From Bacteroidales bacterium (GTDB taxonomy: Bacteria; Bacteroidota; Bacteroidia; Bacteroidales; P3), in contig JAFWBF010000118.1 in NCBI GenBank assembly GCA_017507285.1, positions 1-20,277 of the forward strand: a stretch of 20,277 nucleotides of DNA, written 5' to 3'. The notes below the pieces were generated by a model. The model did not search any database. It was not told where the DNA came from and saw only the letters and a list, made by a program, of their open reading frames with translations. The position numbers and the translations under genes are program-made. The number at the start of each line of letters is the position of its first letter. Position 1 is the stretch's first letter. Below are positions 6,437 through 14,564 of the stretch, one piece after another.

Positions 6437-7012
6437 TTACCGGCAATTACATACATTATCCATTTTTATGGTTGGTGTTGGAAGCATTTCTTTTATGCTC
6501 TGTTGGTCGTCGTAAAGCATCATAGGATTATCCCTTAGGTCTATAACTTCGATGGTAGTATCAAGATTTTTGAAACTTTCGGGAAAACATTTTATTCCGT
6601 TTGACCATAGTATAAGTTCTTTCAAATTATAAAGATTGGCGATACTGGCAGGGAGGTGATACAAACGGTTTCGACTAAGTTTCAAATATCTAAGTTTATG
6701 TAGCTGTCCTATCTCTTGTGGCAAAGAGTCTAGCCTATTTCTGTCCAAATTTAGCACCTCTAGGTTTGAAAGCCTTCCTATTTGAGTCGGAATACTATGG
6801 AGCTTGTTTTTACTCAAATCAAGTTCTCGCAAGTTTCTAAACTCTAAAATCTGAGCAGGAAAAGTGTCGAGTCTATTTTTTGAAAGCGACAATATAAACA
6901 CACTATCGGGTTGTTCTATATCCTCTAACGAGGTGTATATCCGTTCCTGTTGTGCAAACATCAATATGGGTAGCAGTGGTAGCACTATACCAATTATGTG
7001 CTTTATATTCAT
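6437..7012 (-). CDS. Small exported leucine-rich-repeat protein
   Basis: 191 residues. The N-terminal hydrophobic segment (about 3-20, ending FAQQ) looks like a Sec signal peptide with no lipobox, so the protein is probably periplasmic or secreted. The mature part is five consecutive 23-residue leucine-rich repeats from about residue 38, pattern NLRELDLSKNKLHSIPTQIG, followed by a degenerate cap (IEVIDLRDNPMMLY) and a tail ending CNC. LRR solenoids bind proteins; the ligand is unknown. Its start is 10 bp after the ribF stop, so the two are almost certainly co-transcribed, although no functional link to flavin synthesis is evident. No enzymatic domain is seen. Confidence 0.82.
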   Translation of the reverse strand: MNIKHIIGIVLPLLPILMFAQQERIYTSLEDIEQPDSVFILSLSKNRLDTFPAQILEFRNLRELDLSKNKLHSIPTQIGRLSNLEVLNLDRNRLDSLPQEIGQLHKLRYLKLSRNRLYHLPASIANLYNLKELILWSNGIKCFPESFKNLDTTIEVIDLRDNPMMLYDDQQSIKEMLPTPTIKMDNVCNCR

Positions 7013-7022
7013 TTATCAAAGT

Positions 7023-7964
7023 CTATTCAATGGTTATTTTGTCTATTATTTGTAGGCATTGCTCTCTATCATGTTCTAGCTGTTCCATAAGAGATTGAGC
7101 ATTATCAAACTTCTGTATATCACGTATACGTTTTATAAATTTCACCTCTATGCTTTGCCCATAAATATCGCCATTAAAATTGAGTATATGAATCTCAAAA
7201 GTTGTTTTATACGATTCAAAAGTAGGCTGTGTTCCTATATTAGCCATACCTATATAGTTGCTACCGTTTAGGTTTATTATAGTGGCATACACGCCCTCTT
7301 TGGGCAACATTTTCAAGTGGTTCGACAGCTCTATGTTTGCAGTAGGAAAGCCTATGGTCCTACCTATCTGACGGCCTTTTATTATACATCCATCGGCAAA
7401 ATAGTAGTAGCCCAGCATAGCATTTACCAGCTCTATATCTCCTGCATCCAAAGCCTTTCTTATCTGTGTGGAACTTACATGAATATCGTTGTATACATAC
7501 GATGATGCTTCGAAAATAGCAAAGTTATAATTTTTACCAAGTTCGTATATTCGTTGAAAATCGTTTATCTTTTTATTGCCAAACATATTATCATATCCAA
7601 GTACCAAAGCCTTTATGTTTAGCAAGCCTAATAAATAACGTTTAGAAAAATCGTAAGTAGAAAGTGAAGCTATTTCGGGTGTAAAATCTATTTCTACCAC
7701 ATCGTTTATGCCATAATTTTCTAGCAGCTGATGGCGTTCTTCTTCGGTATTGAGCAGTTTGAAGGCATCGGCATCATTTTTCAATACATGCCGTGGATGT
7801 TTATTGAAAGTAATCACTACAGGACGAAGATTAAACTCCATAGCTTTCTCTTTTAGGAAGGAAAGTATCTTTTTATGACCCATGTGTACCCCATCAAACA
7901 TTCCTATTGTAACTATAAGGCCATCGGGAAAATGGTTATTGTTACCCAGTTTGTATATATTCAT
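7023..7964 (-). CDS. ribF: Bifunctional riboflavin kinase/FAD synthetase
   Basis: Phosphorylates riboflavin to FMN and adenylylates FMN to FAD in the cytoplasm. Its 313 residues are standard for RibF. The N-terminal nucleotidyltransferase half has GMFDGVHMGH (21-30; family form GxFDGVHxGH), LGYDNMFG (122-129) and SSTQIR (164-169, equivalent of ISSTxIR). The C-terminal flavokinase half has GRTIGFPTAN (201-210) with the PTAN motif that binds Mg-ATP, and GVYA. Both activities should be intact. It is followed by the LRR gene in the same unit, and dcp lies upstream beyond a long inverted repeat. Confidence 0.96.
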   Translation of the reverse strand: MNIYKLGNNNHFPDGLIVTIGMFDGVHMGHKKILSFLKEKAMEFNLRPVVITFNKHPRHVLKNDADAFKLLNTEEERHQLLENYGINDVVEIDFTPEIASLSTYDFSKRYLLGLLNIKALVLGYDNMFGNKKINDFQRIYELGKNYNFAIFEASSYVYNDIHVSSTQIRKALDAGDIELVNAMLGYYYFADGCIIKGRQIGRTIGFPTANIELSNHLKMLPKEGVYATIINLNGSNYIGMANIGTQPTFESYKTTFEIHILNFNGDIYGQSIEVKFIKRIRDIQKFDNAQSLMEQLEHDREQCLQIIDKITIE

Positions 7965-8013
7965 TGTTTGGCAGAATATTTTTTATTTACAAAGAACCTA
8001 GTAAACAAACAAT

Positions 8014-8074
8014 AAATAGTTCTAAAATCTAAGCCTATTGTTGATTTAAATAAGTATTGACCTTAGAACTATTT
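8014..8074 (-). terminator. 12-bp inverted repeat between dcp and ribF, possible terminator
   Basis: AAATAGTTCTAA (8014-8025) and TTAGAACTATTT (8063-8074) are perfect inverted repeats around a 37-nt AT-rich loop, just past the dcp stop. On the minus strand the stem runs into a T-rich stretch (TTTATTGTTTGTTTAC) but not a clean T-run. It could be a terminator for dcp or a processing site. Confidence 0.5.
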
Positions 8075-8087
8075 ATGGTATTGATTA

Positions 8088-10196
8088 TTATCTTTCTATT
8101 TTTTTGATAAATCCACTTCTTATAAGCAAGGCCTCATTGTTAGGTTCGCGACCCATAAAGTTTCGGAACAATACAGCAGGATGTTCTGTTCCACCTCTTG
8201 AAAGGATTTCTTTTCTGAATTTTTGGGCAGTAGCTTTGTCAAAAATACCACTATCTTTGAATTTAGAAAAAGCATCAGCATCCAATACTTCGGCCCATTT
8301 ATAGCCGTAATATCCCACTGCATAACCACCTGCAAAGATATGAGAAAATGAAGTACTAGTAGTAGTACCTTTTACTTCAGGAAGTAGTTCGGTAGGAGCC
8401 ATTGCATGGCTCTCAATATCTTCGGCAGATTTGGTTGTAGGCACTGTTATTGTATGATAGGCCATATCTGTAAGTCCAAGGCTTAGCTGACGCACACAGT
8501 AATATCCCGAATTGAAGTTTTCACTTTGTTTCAATTTTTCAATATATTCGACAGGTAAAGGTTCGTTGGTTTGATAATGATAAGCAAAAAGTTTCAAAAA
8601 TTCAGGTTCTGTAGCCCAATTTTCCATTATCTGAGATGGAAGCTCTACAAAATCTCTATAAGTAGCTGTTCCCGAAAGACTTTCATAAGTTACATCCGAA
8701 AGCATTCCATGTATTGCATGTCCTGTTTCGTGTAGGAATGTTTCTACTTCGTCAAAGGAAAGTAACGAAGGTGTATCACCAACAGGTTTTGAGAAGTTGC
8801 ATACCACTTGTATCAACGGACGTGTATCTACGCCATTCTCACGATATTGACCACGGAATGATGTTTTCCATGCACCTCCACGCTTTGATGCTCTTGGATA
8901 CATATCCAAATAAAGTACTCCCATAAAACGAACTCCATCAAACACTTCATATACTTTTACATCAGGATGATATACTTGTATTTCACTATTTTCTTTGAAA
9001 GTAAGGCCGTAAAGCATTTCATAGAGTTTGAATATACCACCACGCACTTTATCCAACTGAAAATATGGGCGTAGCATCTCGCCATTGAAAGCATATTTAG
9101 CTTCTTTCAATTTCTCGGAATAATAGGAGTAGTCCCAACGTTGAATATCAAAATCGGCACCATTGTTTTTAGCATATTCATTTACATTTATCACATCGGT
9201 CTTGGCTATAGGCATGGCACTTTGCAATAGGTCGTTCAAAAATTTCTCTACATTTGAAGTAGACTCTGCCATTCTTTCGCTTAGCACATAGTCAGCGTAT
9301 GTTTTATATCCCAATATATTGGCTTGTTGTAAACGAAGGTTTGCTATTTGTTTTATTATTTCGTTGTTGTTGTTTTCGTTATCTCTATTTCCCTTGCTGT
9401 TGTATGCAGTCCATAGTTCTTGACGTCTGGCACGATTATCGGCATATTGCATAAAAGGTCCATAGCTTGGATAGTCCAAAGTTATAACCCAACCCTCAAG
9501 GTTGCGTTTTTTTGCTTCATCGGCAGCACTATTAACAGCATTCTGAGGCAATCCTTTCAGTTCTTCTTTATCTGTGATGTGCATGAAATAATTGTTATTG
9601 TCGGCCAATACGTTTTGTTTGAATTTTTGCGACAACTTAGACAGTTCTTCAGCGTTGGCTTTATATTGCTTCTTTGCGGCCCTATCCAATGTAGCACCTG
9701 TACGCAAAAAAGCACGGTAAGTTTTATCAACCAACATCTTTTGCTCACTTGACAGTGATTTCATTTCTTCTCCTTCATAAACGGCTTTTACTCTTTCGAA
9801 TAATTTTTCGTTCATGTAAATATTATTGGAAAAGCTGGTAAGTTTTGGCGTTATTTCCAACACAATCTTCTGCAATTCAGTATTGGTATTGCTTTCATTC
9901 ATATTGAACAATATTGATGTAACTTTATCAAGCAATACCGACGATTTTTCCAATGCAAGTATGGTATTTTCAAAAGTAGGTTTCTCTTTTGATGAGGTTA
10001 TTGCATCTATATTTTTACGTGCTTCATCCATCCCTTTTTCTACAGCGGGACGATAATGTTCTGTTTTTATCTCGGCAAATGGAGGTGTTTGATGTGGTGT
10101 TTTCCACTCGCCAAGAAGTGGATTATCTTTCTGCCCCAATACAGGACTTACAGCAAATGCAGTCATAACTAAAACTGTTTTTAATAATGTATTCAT
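8088..10196 (-). CDS. dcp: M3-family zinc peptidyl-dipeptidase, exported
   Basis: Zinc metallopeptidase related to Dcp/oligopeptidase A, which removes C-terminal dipeptides from short peptides. It has 702 residues, about 20 more than cytoplasmic Dcp, because of an N-terminal signal peptide (MNTLLKTVLVMTAFAVSPVLG), so it likely works in the periplasm. The mature part starts with the family sequence NPLL...PPFAEIKTEHY. The metal site is FLHETGHAIHG (HETGH at 489-493), and YRDFVELPSQIMENW supplies the third zinc ligand Glu about 25 residues later (about 518). The C-terminal IFAGGYAVGYYGYKWAEVLDADAF is also typical. Ninety-three bp separate it from menG upstream. Fits amino-acid foraging along with AnsA and AspA (inference). 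Confidence 0.94.
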   Translation of the reverse strand: MNTLLKTVLVMTAFAVSPVLGQKDNPLLGEWKTPHQTPPFAEIKTEHYRPAVEKGMDEARKNIDAITSSKEKPTFENTILALEKSSVLLDKVTSILFNMNESNTNTELQKIVLEITPKLTSFSNNIYMNEKLFERVKAVYEGEEMKSLSSEQKMLVDKTYRAFLRTGATLDRAAKKQYKANAEELSKLSQKFKQNVLADNNNYFMHITDKEELKGLPQNAVNSAADEAKKRNLEGWVITLDYPSYGPFMQYADNRARRQELWTAYNSKGNRDNENNNNEIIKQIANLRLQQANILGYKTYADYVLSERMAESTSNVEKFLNDLLQSAMPIAKTDVINVNEYAKNNGADFDIQRWDYSYYSEKLKEAKYAFNGEMLRPYFQLDKVRGGIFKLYEMLYGLTFKENSEIQVYHPDVKVYEVFDGVRFMGVLYLDMYPRASKRGGAWKTSFRGQYRENGVDTRPLIQVVCNFSKPVGDTPSLLSFDEVETFLHETGHAIHGMLSDVTYESLSGTATYRDFVELPSQIMENWATEPEFLKLFAYHYQTNEPLPVEYIEKLKQSENFNSGYYCVRQLSLGLTDMAYHTITVPTTKSAEDIESHAMAPTELLPEVKGTTTSTSFSHIFAGGYAVGYYGYKWAEVLDADAFSKFKDSGIFDKATAQKFRKEILSRGGTEHPAVLFRNFMGREPNNEALLIRSGFIKKIER

Positions 10197-10289
10197 TTTG
10201 TGTATTATTGATTTAGAAATTTGTATTTTTATCCTCTCTCAGGTATAATTTTTATCTTTTATAACTCCACTAATTTAGTTAAATAATTA

Positions 10290-11006
10290 TTATAGTTTTA
10301 CCCCTTCGTAAAATATAACAATTCCGTTGGTCAGTTTTTTGTAGCTTACAGCACCATAACCAATATTTTTTAGTCGGCTACTTAGTTCCCTTCGGTGAAT
10401 AAATTCAGTAATTGATTCGGGCAAATATTTGTAGGCCGATGTATTGTGCGATATTATTCCTCCAACCAATGGTATCCATACCTTTGAATATATTTTATAG
10501 AAAAACTGCACAAATTTTGATGTAGGTTTTTTTCCAAATTCCAATATAAATAACTTACCTCCCGGTTTCAAACAGCGATATATTTCGGCAAAAGACTTAT
10601 CTATATTCTCAAAGTTTCTTACTCCAAACGATATTGTGCAATAGTCAAATGTATTATCTTCGAATGGCAACGATTCTACATTGGCTTTTTCAAACAATAT
10701 TTTATTATCTAGTTTGGCTTTATATGCTTTCTTTTTGGCTATTTCAAGCATATTCTCAGATATATCTATAGCTTTTATTTTAGCTCCTTTACAGTTTTCG
10801 GCCATCATTATTGCCAAATCGCCTGTACCTGTTGCTACATCCAATATTTTGATGGAATGTTTGGTAGGCAAATATTTAATTAATCGTTTTCGCCAGCTTT
10901 TATCCATATTGAACGAGAGTATATGGTTTACCCTATCATAAGTGTGGGCTATGCCGTCAAACATTGATGCAATATGGTTGGCTTCTTTATTTATATTTGT
11001 TTCCAT
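10290..11006 (-). CDS. menG: Demethylmenaquinone methyltransferase
   Basis: SAM-dependent C-methyltransferase that performs the last step of menaquinone synthesis; UbiE is the name where ubiquinone is also made. 238 residues. Seen: MFDGIAHTYDRVNHILSFNMDKSWRK (15-40; quoted motifs MFDxIA, YDxxNHxLS), SAM motif I LDVATGTGD (55-63), the acidic strand end AIDISENML, and FGVRNFEN, a UbiE/MenG hallmark. Bacteroidota normally use menaquinone, so the MenG role is preferred. It is the third gene of the ansA-hldA-menG cluster, 14 bp after the hldA stop. No methyltransferase motif is missing. Confidence 0.95.
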   Translation of the reverse strand: METNINKEANHIASMFDGIAHTYDRVNHILSFNMDKSWRKRLIKYLPTKHSIKILDVATGTGDLAIMMAENCKGAKIKAIDISENMLEIAKKKAYKAKLDNKILFEKANVESLPFEDNTFDYCTISFGVRNFENIDKSFAEIYRCLKPGGKLFILEFGKKPTSKFVQFFYKIYSKVWIPLVGGIISHNTSAYKYLPESITEFIHRRELSSRLKNIGYGAVSYKKLTNGIVIFYEGVKL

Positions 11007-11020
11007 AATTATTATATTTA

Positions 11021-12019
11021 CTAATTATATATTACCAATTCTTTATAAAGACGTTTTTTGTCGATAGGTACAACACCTACACTTTCACACACTATACCTC
11101 CTGCCATATTGGAATAGCGTATTATACTTTCTATATCCAAATCTAGTGATAAACATAGTGTAGCTATACTTATAACTGTATCGCCTGCACCAGACACATC
11201 TGATATGCTACGCAAATGTGCAGGTATATGGATGGCTTTAGGCTTATCAAAACGATAATCGCATATAAATGCTCCTTTTTCAGAAAGGGTAATAAATACA
11301 ATATCAATATTTTGTTGTTTATGCAATATATCGGCAGCAGACTTTAAATTTTCTATTCCAACATCTTTTATATCTATATTCAAACCTTCTTTCAATTCTT
11401 TTAGATTGGGTTTGAAAAGTGTAACATTTTTGAAATTGGCAAAGTTTCGTTTCTTGGGGTCTACTGTTGTAGGTATGTTGTTTTCTTTGGCAAAAGTTGC
11501 CACTTGTTCTATTACTTTTGGTGTTATATTGCCCTTGTCGTAATCCTGAAATATTATTGCATCAACTTTTGTTGTTGCAATAATGTTTTTCACTTGTTCT
11601 ATCAGGCAATTTTCGTCGTGAGGTAGCAAGGGGGTTGTTATCTCTTCGTCAACACGCAGCAGCTGAACATTATTTCCCAATATACGGAATTTTACAGTGG
11701 TAATTCTATCATCAGACTTTATTATTCCTTGTGTATCCATATTGGCATTCTTCATCAAGGTAATAAATTCGTTTGCCTTTTCATCGTTTCCCAATACTGT
11801 ACACATTATGGGTTTTGCTCCCATAGCTTGTATGTTTAATGCTACATTGGCAGCTCCTCCCAATCTGTTCTCTCTACGATTTACAGCTACAATAGGCACA
11901 GGAGCTTCGGGCGATATTCGTTCAACATTGCCCCAAAGGTATGAGTCTATCATAACATCGCCAACTATAAGTATGGTCTGTTTTTCCACACTCGAGGTTA
12001 GTTTTTCAAAATCTGTCAT
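11021..12019 (-). CDS. hldA: D-glycero-beta-D-manno-heptose-7-phosphate kinase
   Basis: PfkB-family sugar kinase that makes heptose 1,7-bisphosphate for ADP-heptose, a building block of the LPS inner core. Its 332 residues correspond to domain I of HldE only; no fused nucleotidyltransferase domain is present, so a separate HldC-type enzyme should be encoded elsewhere. Seen: VGDVMIDSYLWGNVERISPEAPVPIV (19-44, quoted core DVMIDSYLWG), the sugar-binding GGAANVALN (54-62), DPKKRNF (188-194) and the catalytic PfkB signature DVSGAGDT (274-281, base D280). It starts 2 bp after the ansA stop, so coupling is likely. Ribokinase or fructokinase are less likely because of the RISPEAPVP segment. Confidence 0.93.
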   Translation of the reverse strand: MTDFEKLTSSVEKQTILIVGDVMIDSYLWGNVERISPEAPVPIVAVNRRENRLGGAANVALNIQAMGAKPIMCTVLGNDEKANEFITLMKNANMDTQGIIKSDDRITTVKFRILGNNVQLLRVDEEITTPLLPHDENCLIEQVKNIIATTKVDAIIFQDYDKGNITPKVIEQVATFAKENNIPTTVDPKKRNFANFKNVTLFKPNLKELKEGLNIDIKDVGIENLKSAADILHKQQNIDIVFITLSEKGAFICDYRFDKPKAIHIPAHLRSISDVSGAGDTVISIATLCLSLDLDIESIIRYSNMAGGIVCESVGVVPIDKKRLYKELVIYN

Positions 12020-12021
12020 AC

Positions 12022-13035
12022 CTACAAGGTTATTTCGCCCCTTAGGGATTGGGTTAACAAATTGGTTATGGCAGCTTTTTCTGTGTAGTTGCCTAAAAGG
12101 AACATTAGTTTTGTTACGGCAGCTTCGATGGTTATATCATATCCGCTTACTACTCCTATGCGTCCCAAATCGGAACTGGTGGCATAGCGTCCTATATTTA
12201 CCGAGCCTGATTTGCACTGCGTTACATCATATACTATTATACCTTTTGCCACAGCGTTTTCCAGTTCTTGCAAAAACCATTCTTCTGTAGGAGCATTGCC
12301 AGAGCCGTATGTGGATATTATTACAGCTTTAAGCCCTTTGATTGACAATACCGAGTTTACAACTTGTTTGGTTATACCTGGAAAAAGATGCAATATGGCT
12401 ATATTTTCGTCAAATTGCTTATATACCTTCATTGGCTTATTTGGAATAGGAGCTATAAGATCATTTTTGTAGTATATATCTATACCTGCAACTGCCAATG
12501 ATGGGTAGTTAAACGATGAAAATGCATTGAAATTTTGAGCACTTACTTTGGTGCTTCTATTGCCTCTATAGAGCTTGTTTTCAAAAAAGATACATACTTC
12601 GGGTATGAGCATTTTCTGTGCCGATGCAATTTCTAATGCACATATTATGTTTTCACGTCCATCAGAACGTAACATTCCTAAGGGTAGCTGCGAGCCTGTA
12701 AGTACTATAGGTTTGCCCAAATTTTCGAAAGCAAAACTAAGGGCCGATGCTGTATATGCCATCGTATCTGTACCATGGAGTACTAAAAAGCCATCATAGT
12801 TGTCATATTCTTGCTCTATTACTTGGGCTATTTTCTTCCATACTTCAGGCTTCATGTTGGACGAATCTATTATGGGATCCAGCTGGCATGAATCTATCTG
12901 ATAGGCGGCATGTTTGAGCAGTGGTAATGCATCATATATGCGGTTCATCTCAAAAGGGTGCAATGTTCCTTTTTCATCCTGAACCATTCCTATGGTTCCT
13001 CCTGTATATATTATTAATACTGCATTCTTCATCAT
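12022..13035 (-). CDS. ansA: Type I L-asparaginase
   Basis: Hydrolyses L-asparagine to aspartate and ammonia. 337 residues with no signal peptide, so cytoplasmic type I. The first catalytic threonine lies in YTGGTIGMVQD (10-20) and the second in VLHGTDTMAYTASALSF (about 85-101, signature HGTDTM). IIDSSNMKPEVW (55-66) and VLTGSQLPLG (111-120) are typical of AnsA. The ATGs at 13035 and 13032 are adjacent; either may be used. It is first gene of an operon with hldA and menG, with a canonical promoter about 70 bp upstream. Its product, aspartate, is the substrate of AspA in this window. Confidence 0.94.
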   Translation of the reverse strand: MMKNAVLIIYTGGTIGMVQDEKGTLHPFEMNRIYDALPLLKHAAYQIDSCQLDPIIDSSNMKPEVWKKIAQVIEQEYDNYDGFLVLHGTDTMAYTASALSFAFENLGKPIVLTGSQLPLGMLRSDGRENIICALEIASAQKMLIPEVCIFFENKLYRGNRSTKVSAQNFNAFSSFNYPSLAVAGIDIYYKNDLIAPIPNKPMKVYKQFDENIAILHLFPGITKQVVNSVLSIKGLKAVIISTYGSGNAPTEEWFLQELENAVAKGIIVYDVTQCKSGSVNIGRYATSSDLGRIGVVSGYDITIEAAVTKLMFLLGNYTEKAAITNLLTQSLRGEITL

Positions 13036-13106
13036 GAATACTATATTGTTTACAATGAGTAAGTATGATATATTTTCTTATCTTTTTTCTATCTCAAAAT
13101 TCTTTG

Positions 13107-13138
13107 CAAAAGTACTAATTTTTATTCAATTATCCAAA
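13107..13138 (-). promoter_or_regulatory. Bacteroidota-type promoter of the ansA-hldA-menG operon
   Basis: Minus strand: TTTG (13138-13135), 20 nt, TACTTTTG (13114-13107). Start is expected near 13101, giving a leader of about 65 nt. Confidence 0.75.
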
Positions 13139-13253
13139 AGGAAAATATCTTTTTAGCTGATGGTTGGTGGTGGGTATACAACCAGGTAGGTATTTGTATC
13201 TAATCAATTCTTTTTTGGCTGATATATTTTCTTATTGTCTTACCAATTATAGC

Positions 13254-13292
13254 AAAAAAAGAGAAGGCTCCCAAAACAAGGAAGCCTCTCTT
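13254..13292 (-). terminator. Rho-independent terminator of the YitT-family gene
   Basis: On the minus strand AGAGAGGCT (13291-13283, approximately) pairs with AGCCTTCTCT with one bulge, followed by seven T (plus-strand A at 13254-13260). It lies about 35 bp past the stop codon. Confidence 0.85.
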
Positions 13293-13326
13293 CAATAAAA
13301 ACTCAATTATTCAAATAACATGTAAA

Positions 13327-14325
13327 CTATGCAGCTGTAATAGGTTTGAAACCTTTTCCCAATACTTCACTACTATCCATAACATTGATGAAAGCGCTGG
13401 GGTCGAGCTTGTATATTGCTTTTTTGAACTGAACAAACTCTCGTTTCGAAACTGTTGTGTATATCATTTTACGTTCATCACCTTTGTATAAACCTTTTGC
13501 GTCGAAGCATGTACCACCACGGTTTAGGTCGGTGATGATGGCATTTCTTACCTCGTCTACATTTTCGGTTACAATAAGAACGGTTTTGTAGGTCTTGAAA
13601 CCATCTACCACTATGTCTATTATCTTACCTTCTATAATTATAAGCAGTACCGAATAGGCAGGCAAACGCAAATCTGGTGTGATAAATAAGGTAGAAAGTG
13701 CTATACAAGAGTCTACTATAATTACCAATGTACCTAACGATATTCCGCTATATTTGTTGATAATCATCGAAACAATATCACTACCACCCGATGTAGCACC
13801 CGATTTGAATATCATACCTATTCCAATGCCGTAAAGCAAACCTGCTACCAATGTGTTCAACAAATAATCGGGTATGAAGTAGCGAACTTCGTTGGTTATC
13901 TGTAGGGCATCCAACGGCAGATTTTGTGCTGCTGTAAGAAACTCTCCTACGTGTATAAGTGGTTCATAGCCCCAATAGGTTTCTATAAAGTGGGTAAATA
14001 CCCATCCCAAAACTATTGATACTATGGTCTTTACTCCGAATTTGGGTCCCAATATTATGCTTCCTATTATAAGCAATGGTACCTCCATTGATATAAGGAA
14101 TATGGTAAGAGGTGTACCTGTAAGGGCTGTAAGTACATTGGCCAAACCGTATACACCACCCGGTGCCAAATGATATGGCATTGCAAATATAACGTCGGCA
14201 ATAACGAACAACAATGTACCAAACACTATAAGCGCATACGACTTAAACCACTGTTTGGAAAAAATTCTTTCGTTTGGGTCTACCAGTTGGCTAAACCATG
14301 CTTTTACTTTACTTTGTTGTTCCAT
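13327..14325 (-). CDS. YitT-family membrane protein (DUF161 + DUF2179)
   Basis: 332-residue inner-membrane protein of unknown function. An N-terminal cytoplasmic stretch (1-28) is followed by hydrophobic spans at about 29-50, 60-93, 98-115, 153-174, 196-214 and 222-240. Glycine-rich family segments are seen: MPYHLAPGGVYGLA (49-62) and FKSGATSGGSDIVSMII (173-189). The soluble C-terminal domain (about 244-325, TYKTVLIVTENVDEV to SSEVLGKGF) matches DUF2179, which is predicted to bind a ligand. No transport substrate can be assigned. It is monocistronic, with both a canonical promoter and a strong terminator. Confidence 0.88.
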   Translation of the reverse strand: MEQQSKVKAWFSQLVDPNERIFSKQWFKSYALIVFGTLLFVIADVIFAMPYHLAPGGVYGLANVLTALTGTPLTIFLISMEVPLLIIGSIILGPKFGVKTIVSIVLGWVFTHFIETYWGYEPLIHVGEFLTAAQNLPLDALQITNEVRYFIPDYLLNTLVAGLLYGIGIGMIFKSGATSGGSDIVSMIINKYSGISLGTLVIIVDSCIALSTLFITPDLRLPAYSVLLIIIEGKIIDIVVDGFKTYKTVLIVTENVDEVRNAIITDLNRGGTCFDAKGLYKGDERKMIYTTVSKREFVQFKKAIYKLDPSAFINVMDSSEVLGKGFKPITAA

Positions 14326-14365
14326 GTCTGTTTTTTGTGTGTTAAAACTATATCATTTGAGCGTG

Positions 14366-14396
14366 CAAAGGTACGACTATTTCCGATATAAACAAA
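14366..14396 (-). promoter_or_regulatory. Bacteroidota-type promoter of the YitT-family gene
   Basis: Minus strand: TTTG (14396-14393), 19 nt, TACCTTTG (14373-14366), essentially the consensus. The leader is about 35 nt. Confidence 0.8.
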
Positions 14397-14488
14397 ATAT
14401 TTTCGATACAAATAATTCGTATAGTACAATAACAAGTTCTTTATCAAAGCTATATTGACTTTATTATTTTGGCAAAGATTGGTGGTTT

Positions 14489-14540
14489 TAGAGCATTTTC
14501 CATATTAAAATATTTCAATACATTCTTAATTTTTGCTCTA
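14489..14540 (-). terminator. 7-bp inverted repeat after mutS2, possible terminator
   Basis: TAGAGCA (14489-14495) and TGCTCTA (14534-14540) pair around a 38-nt AT-rich loop, about 25 bp past the mutS2 stop. There is no strong T-run. It resembles the element after dcp (8014-8074) in geometry, but not in sequence. Confidence 0.35.
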
Positions 14541-14564
14541 CTCCTGAAATATTTCTGTTTGCTG

